From positions 1 to 10,757 of the forward strand of contig CAKMOY010000121.1 of the NCBI GenBank assembly GCA_927911235.1: DNA of 10,757 nt, in the 5' to 3' direction. This DNA is from an uncultured Moraxella sp. (GTDB lineage Bacteria > Pseudomonadota > Gammaproteobacteria > Pseudomonadales > Moraxellaceae). The translations under genes were made by a program, and so were the position numbers. The notes under the pieces were generated by a model. That model was not told the DNA's origin. It did no database searches and saw only the letters and a list, made by a program, of their open reading frames with translations. Below are positions 1-7,183 of this stretch, in pieces (position 1 is the stretch's first letter; each line of letters opens with the position of its first letter).

Positions 1-40
1 AATGTTACTGCGTAATGTTGTGAATACAGGTTCTTAGTTT

Positions 41-1189
41 TTAATCAAATTTGGCATAATCCACCAAACAATCACGGTTAATATCTTTGATGGATTGCGA
101 GCTGGTCAAAGTCATGGCAACACGCATTTCTTTTTCAAAAAGATTTAACAAATTGGTTACCCCTGCTTCGCCATCTGCCGCCAACGCATAAACAAACGCA
201 CGCCCAATCATACACAAGTCTGCACCTAAAGCAAGCATACGCACCACGTCAAGACCGTTACGAATGCCAGAATCTACTAAGATTTTTAAATCGCCTTTGA
301 CCGCATCGGCAATGGGTGGCAGGGCTTTAACGGTGGATAATACGCCATCTAACTGACGACCGCCATGATTTGACACGACAATGCCGTCCGCCCCAAAACT
401 GACCGCATCTTTGGCATCTTTGGGGTCTAAAATACCTTTAATTACCATCGGGCCGTCCCAAAAATCACGAATCCATTCCAAATCTTTCCAAGAGATTGAT
501 GGGTCAAAGTTTTCGCCCAAATAGCCCATGTAGTCTTCTAGCCCAATGGCTTTGCCAAAATATTTTGAAATGTTGCCCAAGTCATGCGGACGACCCATCA
601 AACCGACATTCATCGCCCAATGCGGACGAGTGGTGGCTTGCATATAACGTCTCATGGCGGCATTTGGGCCACTCATGCCAGAATGGGCATCACGGTATCT
701 TGCCCCTGGTACAGGCATATCCACGGTAAACACAAGGGTGGAACAACCTGATGCCTTGGCACGCTCAAGTGCGTTTTGCATAAAGCCACGGTCTTTTAAC
801 ACGTATAGTTGAAACCACATTGGGCGGTTAATTGCTGGCACAACTTCTTCAATCGGACACACAGACACGGTAGATAGGGTAAATGGCAAGCCTTTTTTGT
901 CGGCAGCCCTTGCTGCTTGCACTTCGCCACGTCTGGCATACATGCCTGTCAAACCCACAGGCGATAAGGCTAGTGGCATGGATAATTTTTCGCCAAAAAT
1001 CTCGGTAGATAAGTCAAGTTGCGACATATCTTTTAACACACGCTGACGTAAGGCGACTTCGGATAAGTCCGACACGTTGTGTTTTAGGGTGTATTCGGCA
1101 TACGCACCGCCATCAATATAGTCAAATAAAAAACGTGGTAGACGGCGGCGAGCGGCTTCTCGGTAGTCATTGGCAGAAGAAATAATCAT
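41..1189 (-). CDS. lldD: L-lactate dehydrogenase (FMN-dependent, quinone-linked)
   Basis: Oxidises L-lactate to pyruvate at the inner face of the cytoplasmic membrane and passes electrons to the quinone pool, allowing growth on lactate. The 382-residue product is close to the usual size of the family (E. coli LldD is 396) and is full length. Visible alpha-hydroxy-acid oxidase marks are the N-terminal YIDGGA (Tyr24), SPVG near residue 76, [13 protein letters not shown] around 155-167, Lys251 in VIKGI, the catalytic His275 in the [10 protein letters not shown] block, and VDSGIRNG near 305 followed by [10 protein letters not shown] for FMN phosphate binding. The ATG at 1189 is preceded by an AAAGGA ribosome binding site about 8 bases upstream. 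It is transcribed divergently from lldP across an AT-rich spacer. No lactate-responsive regulator gene (LldR type) is adjacent. A TATAAT at 1283-1278 on this strand could be its -10 box, but no good -35 accompanies it. Confidence 0.96.
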   Translation of the reverse strand: MIISSANDYREAARRRLPRFLFDYIDGGAYAEYTLKHNVSDLSEVALRQRVLKDMSQLDLSTEIFGEKLSMPLALSPVGLTGMYARRGEVQAARAADKKGLPFTLSTVSVCPIEEVVPAINRPMWFQLYVLKDRGFMQNALERAKASGCSTLVFTVDMPVPGARYRDAHSGMSGPNAAMRRYMQATTRPHWAMNVGLMGRPHDLGNISKYFGKAIGLEDYMGYLGENFDPSISWKDLEWIRDFWDGPMVIKGILDPKDAKDAVSFGADGIVVSNHGGRQLDGVLSTVKALPPIADAVKGDLKILVDSGIRNGLDVVRMLALGADLCMIGRAFVYALAADGEAGVTNLLNLFEKEMRVAMTLTSSQSIKDINRDCLVDYAKFD

Positions 1190-1347
1190 AAAAATGTCCT
1201 TTATGTTGTGAATTATTGTGAGAATTACCTATTGTAACAAAATATTATGCAGATGTTTAGAAAAATAAATCATTTTTATTATAAGTAATTTTTTATAAAA
1301 AATATATGTTTGCATAAGAATTTTTTATAAATTAAAAAATAAAATAA

Positions 1348-1377
1348 TTGCATACGGAACGCAAAATATAGTATGAT
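1348..1377 (+). promoter_or_regulatory. Predicted sigma-70 promoter of lldP
   Basis: TTGCAT at 1348-1353 and TATGAT at 1372-1377 are separated by 18 bases, a good match to a sigma-70 promoter, and lie about 90 bases before the lldP start codon. The -35 box is part of an imperfect inverted repeat, TTGC-N9-GCAA (1348-1364), which could be an operator. The rest of the 1190-1464 spacer is very AT-rich and holds no open reading frame. It also contains a small TTGTAACAA palindrome at 1232-1240 and two near-copies of TTGTGAATTA at 1206-1227 close to lldD. Confidence 0.5.
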
Positions 1378-1450
1378 TTGTTAAATTATGTTATTTTGTG
1401 TTAAAAAATATTTTTAAAAAAATAACAAGAATATAAAACAAGGTTTAAAC

Positions 1451-1456
1451 AAGGAG
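1451..1456 (+). promoter_or_regulatory. Ribosome binding site of lldP, fixes the ATG start
   Basis: AAGGAG lies 8 bases before ATG 1465. An in-frame GTG at 1456 overlaps the last base of this site and so cannot be the start. This places translation initiation at 1465. Confidence 0.75.
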
Positions 1457-1464
1457 TGTTACTC

Positions 1465-3218
1465 ATGTTGACATTTCTGGCATTATTGCCGATTCTCATC
1501 GTGATGGTCTTATTGGTCATCATGCGTCTGCCAGCAAAATACGCTATGGCAGTAACTTATTTGGTAACAGCAGGGCTGGCACTCATGGTGTGGCATGCTG
1601 ATATCAATCAAATTTTGGCAGCGACCACCAAAGGCGTGATTACCGCCATCAGCGTATTATTTATCGTTTTTACTGCCATTTTACTGTTAAATACTGTCAA
1701 AGAAAGTGGTGCGATTTTAGCCATTCGTAAAGGCTTTATGGATATCTCACCAGACCGCCGTGTGCAAGTGATTATTGTGGCGTGGCTGTTCGGCTGTTTG
1801 ATTGAAGGTGCTTCTGGTTGGGGTACGCCTTCGGCTGTGGGTGCACCATTATTGTTTGCATTGGGCTTTCCTGCGATGGCGGCGGTAATGTCTATGCTTA
1901 TTATCCAGTCTACACCTGTATCGTATGGTGCAGTGGGTACGCCACTGTTAATCGGCGTAAAAAATGGCTTGGACGGCAAAGAAGATATTTTGGCAAGTAT
2001 TACACCTGCCACATTAGATGATTATATTTTGCAAACAACGGCAAATGTGGGGATGTTTCACGCCATTATTGGCTTTTTAATTCCGCTCATTTTGTGCTGT
2101 TTTTTAACTCGCTTTTTTGGTGAAAAACGTTCATTTACACAGGGTTTGCAAGTTGCCCCCTTTGCGATTTTTGCAGGACTTGCCTTTACTGTGCCGTACT
2201 TTTTGGTTGCCAAATTTTTAGGACCAGAATTTCCATCTTTGGTTGGTGGCTTTATCGGTTTGGCAATCGTTGTTCCTGCTGCCAAAAAGGCTTTTTACAG
2301 CCCAAAGAAATTTTTGATTTTCCAGAAAAATCAAAATGGCACGAATCATGGATGGGTAATTTGGCTCATGACAATCATGATGATAATGCAACACCAAAAT
2401 TTTCAGTTTTTCGTGCCTTTGCACCGTATTTGATTGTGATTTTACTGTTAATTGTTACTCGTGTTCCTGCTATCGGTTTAAAAGGTTTGTTAAACAGCGA
2501 TGCCTTGACCTTAAAATTTAACAATCTATTTGGCACAACTATCAGCACAAAAGAAGCATTATTGTATTCTCCGGGTACGGTTCTGCTGATTGCATCGGTG
2601 ATTTGTATCTTTTTGTTTGGTATGAACCAATCACAAATCAAAAAGAGCTGGGGTACATCTGCCAAAACGATGTTATCTGCCGCACCTGCTTTGTTATGCT
2701 CTATCCCAATGGTACAAGTGTTCATCAACTCAGGTTCTGCCCCTGATGTTGCCACCGCTTTACCTGCCATGCCGATTTTATTGGCACAAAGTACTGCTAA
2801 TGCCTTTGGTGATAGTTGGCCAATGTTTGCGTCATCAATTGGGGCATTGGGTGCGTTTATCGCTGGTTCAAATACGATCAGTAACATGATGTTTGCCTAT
2901 TTCCAATGGTCTACTGCGGTGCAAATTGGGTTGGACTCTGCAATGGCAAGTAAGGTTGTTGCCTTGCAAGCGGTTGGTGGTGCGGCAGGTAATATGGTGT
3001 CGGTGCATAATGTCGTGGCGGCTGCTGCCGTAGTAGGTCTGATTAACCGTGAAGGTGCGGTGATTCGTATCACGCTCATTAGTATGACGTATTATGTGGT
3101 GCAAGCAGGTTTATTGGGCATGGCGTTTATTTTTAATCCAATGTGGTTTATCCCTGTAGTGCTGTGGCCTATCGGTTTCTTTACAGTTATGAGCATGATG
3201 GGAAATAAACACAAATAA
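1465..3218 (+). pseudogene. lldP: L-lactate permease (LctP family), interrupted by one frameshift
   Basis: Proton-coupled lactate uptake carrier of the inner membrane, matching the divergent lactate dehydrogenase. The first part (1465 to about 2296) carries N-terminal membrane segments and the LctP blocks [18 protein letters not shown] and [17 protein letters not shown]. The second part (to 3218) carries SAAPALLCSIPMVQVFINSG, GAFIAGSNTISNMMFAYFQ and QAVGGAAGNMVSVHNVVAA, all typical of the C-terminal half. The frame changes between AAAAA (2284-2288) and TTTTT (2292-2296). Adding one base in either run restores a continuous protein of about 584 residues through [16 protein letters not shown], the family's usual length. 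Uncorrected, the first frame runs on with unrelated residues to a stop at 2433. Either a real one-base deletion or a sequencing error; base composition matches its neighbours. Family assignment is very secure; gene integrity is not. Confidence 0.9.
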
Positions 3219-3230
3219 TTGACTGTTCAC

Positions 3231-3261
3231 AAAAAAAGGTAGTTTTATACTACCTTTTTTT
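3231..3261. terminator. Bidirectional intrinsic terminator between lldP and the rubredoxin reductase gene
   Basis: A perfect inverted repeat pairs AAAAAAAGGTAG (3231-3242) with CTACCTTTTTTT (3250-3261). One further T-A pair closes a 5-base loop. The A-tract on one side and T-tract on the other give a U-run in either direction, suiting the convergent ends at 3218 (plus) and 3282 (minus). Confidence 0.85.
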
Positions 3262-3281
3262 ATTTGGCTAAAAAAATGCAA

Positions 3282-4633
3282 TCAGTTTTTTAATTCAACT
3301 TTTGCCGTTTCGTTGCCATTGTCAAATTGTTGTAAAACAAGCAATTGTTCGCTATTTTCACTGATTTTCCAATCTTTATTTTTATCCACATTGCCTGTTA
3401 TCGTTACCGAAATAGATTTGGTTTTTAGGCGGACAATGGGGGCTTTATGCTGATAACCATCATGTTCAAGGTTTAAAATTTGATGAGCAATCGCGTTGCC
3501 TTGTTCTCGCAATGGGGCAACAAATCGGCAGGCTTGACCACCAATCGCAATACAATCACCAATCGCAAAAATATCAGGATTTGACGTTTGTAAAGTGTTT
3601 TCATCAACGACAATCCCTTGTGGTAAATAGTCAATATTGGCACGTTTGGTAAACGATTATTTAGAATTAAACCTGTGCTTGCGACCACATGGTCGGCGGT
3701 AATACGCTGATTTGCCAACACAATTTCATATTTACTATCGTCAAGGGCTTTGACATCTTCTACCATCGCTTTGCCAACATAATTGATATTTTCAGCGATT
3801 AATGCATTTTTTAAGCGTTCGCCAGCGATAGTCGGCAAAATTTCAGCCAATGGCAACGCATCACGGTTAATCAGTGTAACGCTATGCCCCGCACGTTTGA
3901 TATCTTCGGCAAGCTCTGTGCCAATCATACCTGCACCGATAATGGCGATATGTTGGTTGGGCCGTTCATCAAGTTTGTTTTGCAATTTAGCAAACATATC
4001 CACATGATTAATTCGCCAAACGCTGTCAGGTGGCAGACTGATGGGTAGGGCAGGGGTCGCTCCCAATGCCAAAATCAAATGTTGATAATTAAAATCACCA
4101 CGAGTGGTACGCACTTGTTTTTTATGGCTATCAATGTGCATGACAAAGGTATTAGCAACCAGACCAATGTTGAGTTTTTCGCTAAGTTCAATCGCAGATT
4201 TATTAATCAAATCTTGTGCGGTTTTATTTTGGCTAATGGCAACGGAAAGTTGCGGTTTCATATAGCGGTCGCCACTGTCAGCGGTGATAAGTGTAATCGG
4301 AATGTCTGCGTCCAGTTTTCGCAAGGCTTCAATCGCTGTCCAACCTGCTGTACCGCCACCAATCACAATCACGCCATCGCTGTCGACAAGCGGATTGACA
4401 ATCGGTTTGCTAATGGTTTGTGAGCGATTAACATACGGCTCAAAATCCCGTTTGGTTACGCCACAAAGCGGGCATTGCCAGTCGTCTGGAATGTCTTCAA
4501 AGCGTGTGCCAGCAGGCAGTCCGCCGTCTGGGTCGCCGATTTTTTCGTCATAAATCCAGCCACAGGCTCGGCATAAAAATTGTTTCCAGTCGCCACGACC
4601 GTCTGTTGGATTGCCGTTTTTGTCTATGTTCAT
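3282..4633 (-). pseudogene. Rubredoxin fused to rubredoxin-NAD(+) reductase, interrupted by one frameshift
   Basis: Flavoprotein predicted to carry electrons from NAD(P)H through FAD to its own iron-sulfur-free rubredoxin iron centre and on to an acceptor enzyme. Residues 1-67 are a rubredoxin domain with iron ligands Cys21, Cys24, Cys54 and Cys57 ([10 protein letters not shown] and WQCPLCG). Residues from about 87 are a pyridine nucleotide-disulfide oxidoreductase domain with FAD-binding GGGTAG (92-97) and NAD(P)-binding GAGMIG (233-238). After [10 protein letters not shown] the frame is lost at AAA 3651-3653. Restoring one base gives FTKRANIDY and then the second FAD motif PDIFAIGDC and the C-terminal domain ending at 3282, about 450 residues in total. 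As written, the first frame stops at 3473. The start at 4633 follows a weak GAGA-type site. It lies 34 bases after the 103-residue gene, so the two are probably cotranscribed. Acceptor unknown; no alkane hydroxylase is in the window. Confidence 0.88.
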
Positions 4634-4667
4634 TGTTTTCTCTAAACTTATTTTTAATTGTGAAAAA

Positions 4668-4979
4668 TTATCCCAAAGTCAAAATGTGATGTCCAATAAT
4701 TTGCTTTTTATTCACATCAACAATTACCACAAGATAAGTATTATCAAGCGGTACGGAAATATTAATGTGTTGATAGCGTTTATCTTTGGTCAAATAAATA
4801 GACCGCACTTGCCAATCCCAAGCGGTGCAATTATGGTATTTTTCTTCAATAATTGGGTCGGCATAGGCCCACAAATCAACGATTTCTTCTGCAGTTTCTG
4901 TGATATTTTGCATAGGAAAACTGCTAAAGTTTAATGCTTGTTCATGAGTTAATTCATTGGATTGATTTTGACTTTGCAT
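4668..4979 (-). CDS. Hypothetical protein, 103 residues
   Basis: I do not recognise the family. The product is a soluble-looking, acidic 103-residue protein without signal peptide or membrane segment. Residues 1-30 are polar (rich in Gln, Asn and Glu). The core is rich in aromatic residues and alternates as for beta strands: [17 protein letters not shown], then [41 protein letters not shown] single Cys is present, so no metal site is evident. It lies between the acyl-CoA dehydrogenase-like gene (102 bases upstream) and the rubredoxin-reductase fusion (34 bases downstream), all on the same strand, suggesting a role linked to that redox pair. The ATG at 4979 lacks a clear ribosome binding site; an internal ATG (Met23) is an alternative. 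Unlike both neighbours its frame is intact. Confidence 0.7.
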   Translation of the reverse strand: MQSQNQSNELTHEQALNFSSFPMQNITETAEEIVDLWAYADPIIEEKYHNCTAWDWQVRSIYLTKDKRYQHINISVPLDNTYLVVIVDVNKKQIIGHHILTLG

Positions 4980-5023
4980 TGAATAAATTCTGTCTGAATT
5001 AATGATGTATTTAACTCAATGTT

Positions 5024-5052
5024 GGTGGGTTACGCCTTCGGTTAACCGCACC
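5024..5052. repeat. Palindromic intergenic repeat (hairpin)
   Basis: In the 102-base gap after the acyl-CoA dehydrogenase-like gene, GGTGGGTTA (5024-5032) pairs with TTAACCGCACC (5042-5052) with one bulged base, around an inner CC-TTC-GG tip. It is notably GC-rich against the surrounding AT-rich DNA and is flanked by CCTACG. It resembles short dispersed palindromes seen in intergenic DNA of many proteobacteria. There is no T-run after it, so an mRNA-processing or stability role is more likely than termination. Confidence 0.55.
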
Positions 5053-5081
5053 CTACGTTTTAAAAATCAATTAAATCAAAA

Positions 5082-6253
5082 TCAATTCGGTGTCACTTCG
5101 GTCATTAATTGGTGCGACAAAAAGCGTAAATGCTTAATCGCAGGGGTTACAATCGCCACAAAATGGGCTTCACGAATACGGCGTTGCGGATTTGCCGTCA
5201 TCAAATAACCCCTTGCTCCTTGATGTAATAGGCTTGCTTGGGTCGCTTGTAAGCTTAACTTTGCCCCTTGAATCCGCACGTCCAACACATCTAAAAAGAA
5301 ATCTTTACTCGTATCAAATGGCGTATTAGCAAGGCTTGCCGTTTGGGAGACAATGCTGTCTAACGCTTCTTGCAAACCGCCTGCTTGGTCTGCCAAAAAC
5401 TGATTGACATGACCCAACTGCCCTTCAACAGCGATAATATCGTTAATCGCCCCTTGAATAATCCCTGCCCCAATGCCCATCTGCATGAGTACAAACGCCC
5501 CACGAACCCGCTCAATAAAAGGTGTGGCATTATCGGCAATCAAATCTTGCGTTGGCACAAAATATTCATCTAACGCAATTTGCCAAGTGCTAGAACCTTC
5601 CATACCGCTAAAAGTCTGACATTGGTTTAGTTTCCAATTGCCTTTTCGCTCATCGTCAAAGGTCAGCAAAAAGAAAATATTTTTTCAATCACGCCATTAT
5701 TTTCAACGCTGGCAATCGCGCCGCAATACTGGTTTGGGGCAATATGGCTAATCCAAGGCAACGTCCCAGATACCACAAAACCGCCATCAACCGCTTTGGC
5801 CCGCAAAATCATCGGCTCAATATTGGCAAAGGTTTTCATCGGATTGGACAACGCCGTACCGCCAAAACTATTACCCAACACATGATTAAATAAAACTCTA
5901 TTTTTTAACGCCTTATTCTCCGACTGGTCAAGGTACAAGCCCATCACCTGATGACACCACGACAAAAATCCTGTCGTACCACACACTTCAGCGATTTTGG
6001 CGGTGCTTGCGATAGCGGTCATAAAGCGGTTGCCTTGTGAATTTAAATGCGGTGCAAACGCCCCTAATTTGGCAAGTTCGCCCATTTCTTTGATAGGATA
6101 ATAGCCTTTATCAATGGCGATAGGGTCAAGGATTTGGCTTGCTTTGGTGTGAATATTGGCTAAAAAATCGAGGCTATCTTGCCAAATGTCAATCGCAGTT
6201 AAGGCAGTATTTGGCATAACAGGCTTGTCATAATAAGTGTTCAATGCGTTCAT
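5082..6253 (-). pseudogene. Acyl-CoA dehydrogenase-family flavoprotein, interrupted by one frameshift
   Basis: Member of the FAD-dependent acyl-CoA dehydrogenase fold; substrate unknown. The N-terminal helical domain spans about residues 1-115, with GTTGFLSWCHQ near its end. The middle beta domain contains VDGGFVVSGTLPWISHIAPN, the usual layout around the flavin. The C-terminal helical domain begins near GMEGSSTWQIALDEYFVP and ends with PQRRIREAHFVAIVTPA. The frame is lost in the run-rich stretch 5668-5685. One added base joins EKI-F to LLTFDDERKG and gives about 390 residues, the family's normal length. As written, the first part ends at 5663. The position equivalent to the medium-chain-type catalytic Glu appears to be Thr370. 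The start at 6253 follows a weak AGGT site; a TATAAT at 6328-6323 on this strand is a possible -10 box. First gene of a probable three-gene cluster with the 103-residue protein and the rubredoxin reductase. Confidence 0.85.
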
Positions 6254-6410
6254 AAATTGACCTAAATAAAAATTAAAAGATGTATTTTAAATATATGAAT
6301 TATGTGAAAAATGAAATGCCTTATTATAAGTATAAATAATTGAGTTTGTTATTCTAATTTTGCATAACGTTTTTAATATTGAGATTTATGCTTAAGCGAA
6401 TTAGATTTAT

Positions 6411-6445
6411 AAAAAAACCGTTAAACAATATTTAACGGTTTTTTT
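6411..6445. terminator. Intrinsic terminator downstream of the AhpD-like gene
   Basis: AAAAAAACCGTTAAA (6411-6425) and TTTAACGGTTTTTTT (6431-6445) form a perfect 15-bp stem with a CAATA loop. Read on the minus strand it follows the stop codon at 6472 by 26 bases and ends in a U-run. It therefore separates the AhpD-like gene from the flavoprotein cluster downstream. The gap 6254-6410 between it and the flavoprotein start is AT-rich and shows only a possible promoter. Confidence 0.88.
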
Positions 6446-6471
6446 TAATAAAATTACAAGCAACTAGCCGA

Positions 6472-7020
6472 TTAGTTTGGGGCAAATGGTTGTAATTCTG
6501 GGTTAATGTCGTTTTGAGCCACGTTGTTAGCATAGTTACAAAGTGTCGCCAACGCTACGCCCATCACGATATCAAGGATATTGGTGTCATTGTAACCTGC
6601 ATCTTTGACGGCTTGTAATTGTTCGTCAGACACTTTACCACGGTTGTCAATTAACTGCATGGTAAACTGGGCAACCGCTTGGTATTTGGCATTGTCGTCA
6701 ATGTTAGTACGTTTGCGTAACGCATTTAATACGTTTTCAGGCATTTTTAATTTTGTGCCAACTTTGGTATGACCTGCCACACAAAAATCACAACCATTGT
6801 GAGCTGCGGCGGTGATTTGTACCACTTCAATTTCTTCAGGGGTCAAGCTGTTACGGCTGTTCATTTTGCCGACTTCTTGATACATTTCTAAGGCTTGTGG
6901 TGAATTTGCCAATACGCCAATCAAATTTGGGATAAAGCCATTGGCTTTTTGTACCGCTTCAATACGCTCTTTGGCTTTTTCTGGGGCGGTTTCTACGCTG
7001 TTTACGGTTAAACGTGCCAT
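6472..7020 (-). CDS. Carboxymuconolactone decarboxylase-family (AhpD-like) alkylhydroperoxidase
   Basis: Small all-helical thiol protein of the AhpD/CMD family, likely a peroxide-reducing or related cytoplasmic redox enzyme. The 182-residue product has the AhpD proton-relay pattern with correct spacing: Glu65, Cys77, Cys80 and His84 (EIEVVQITAAAHNGCDFC then AGH). In Mycobacterium tuberculosis AhpD the equivalent residues are Glu118, Cys130, Cys133 and His137, with identical spacing. The N-terminal block FIPNLIGVLANSP is also typical of this subgroup. The pair of cysteines argues for hydroperoxidase chemistry and not for a true carboxymuconolactone decarboxylase, which lacks it. The ATG at 7020 has an AAGGA site about 7 bases upstream. 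It stands alone, with its own promoter and terminator. No AhpC or peroxide regulator is adjacent. The frame is intact. Confidence 0.92.
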   Translation of the reverse strand: MARLTVNSVETAPEKAKERIEAVQKANGFIPNLIGVLANSPQALEMYQEVGKMNSRNSLTPEEIEVVQITAAAHNGCDFCVAGHTKVGTKLKMPENVLNALRKRTNIDDNAKYQAVAQFTMQLIDNRGKVSDEQLQAVKDAGYNDTNILDIVMGVALATLCNYANNVAQNDINPELQPFAPN

Positions 7021-7045
7021 AATTTTTTCCTTATTGTGAATAAAA

Positions 7046-7089
7046 AATTGATTAAAAAAATTTAAATAACTTAAAAAAATTAATCAATT
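7046..7089. repeat. Inverted repeat in the leader of the AhpD-like gene
   Basis: AATTGATTAA (7046-7055) and TTAATCAATT (7080-7089) are perfect inverted copies 24 bases apart. They lie between the predicted promoter and the start codon of the AhpD-like gene. This could be an operator or a leader hairpin. The surrounding DNA is extremely AT-rich, so chance is a real alternative. Confidence 0.35.
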
Positions 7090-7105
7090 GAATGAATTTA
7101 ATAGC

Positions 7106-7134
7106 AATATAAGGGTGATAAAGGTTTTTTACAA
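7106..7134 (-). promoter_or_regulatory. Predicted sigma-70 promoter of the AhpD-like gene
   Basis: Read on the minus strand, TTGTAA (7134-7129) and TATATT (7111-7106) are 17 bases apart. They lie about 85 bases upstream of the ATG at 7020. Spacing is ideal and four bases of each hexamer match the consensus. Confidence 0.5.
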
Positions 7135-7183
7135 GGGCATTTTCGGCTAAAATAGTGTTTTTTCAAAAAAACTGTCTATCTAT

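Noticed and set aside
1..40. Coding sequence at the left edge
   Set aside because: Only 40 bases downstream of the lldD stop, with no frame or motif that can be assigned.
1456..1465. GTG 1456 as the start of lldP
   Set aside because: It overlaps the AAGGAG ribosome binding site that serves ATG 1465.
1608..2012. Minus-strand open frame of 134 residues opposite lldP
   Set aside because: It lies entirely within a recognised coding region, has no recognisable domain, and its composition is that expected from antisense translation of a membrane protein. The same applies to 2375-2887 and 7287-7886.
2352..3218. The second half of lldP as an independent 288-residue protein starting at ATG 2352
   Set aside because: Its sequence is the C-terminal half of LctP and in-frame homology ([13 protein letters not shown]) continues upstream of the ATG.
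4079..4423. Plus-strand open frame of 114 residues opposite the rubredoxin reductase
   Set aside because: Shadow of the real minus-strand gene; no recognisable features or ribosome binding site.
6472..7020. True 4-carboxymuconolactone decarboxylase of the protocatechuate pathway
   Set aside because: The CxxC-x3-H pattern and lack of pca genes nearby favour an AhpD-like redox protein.
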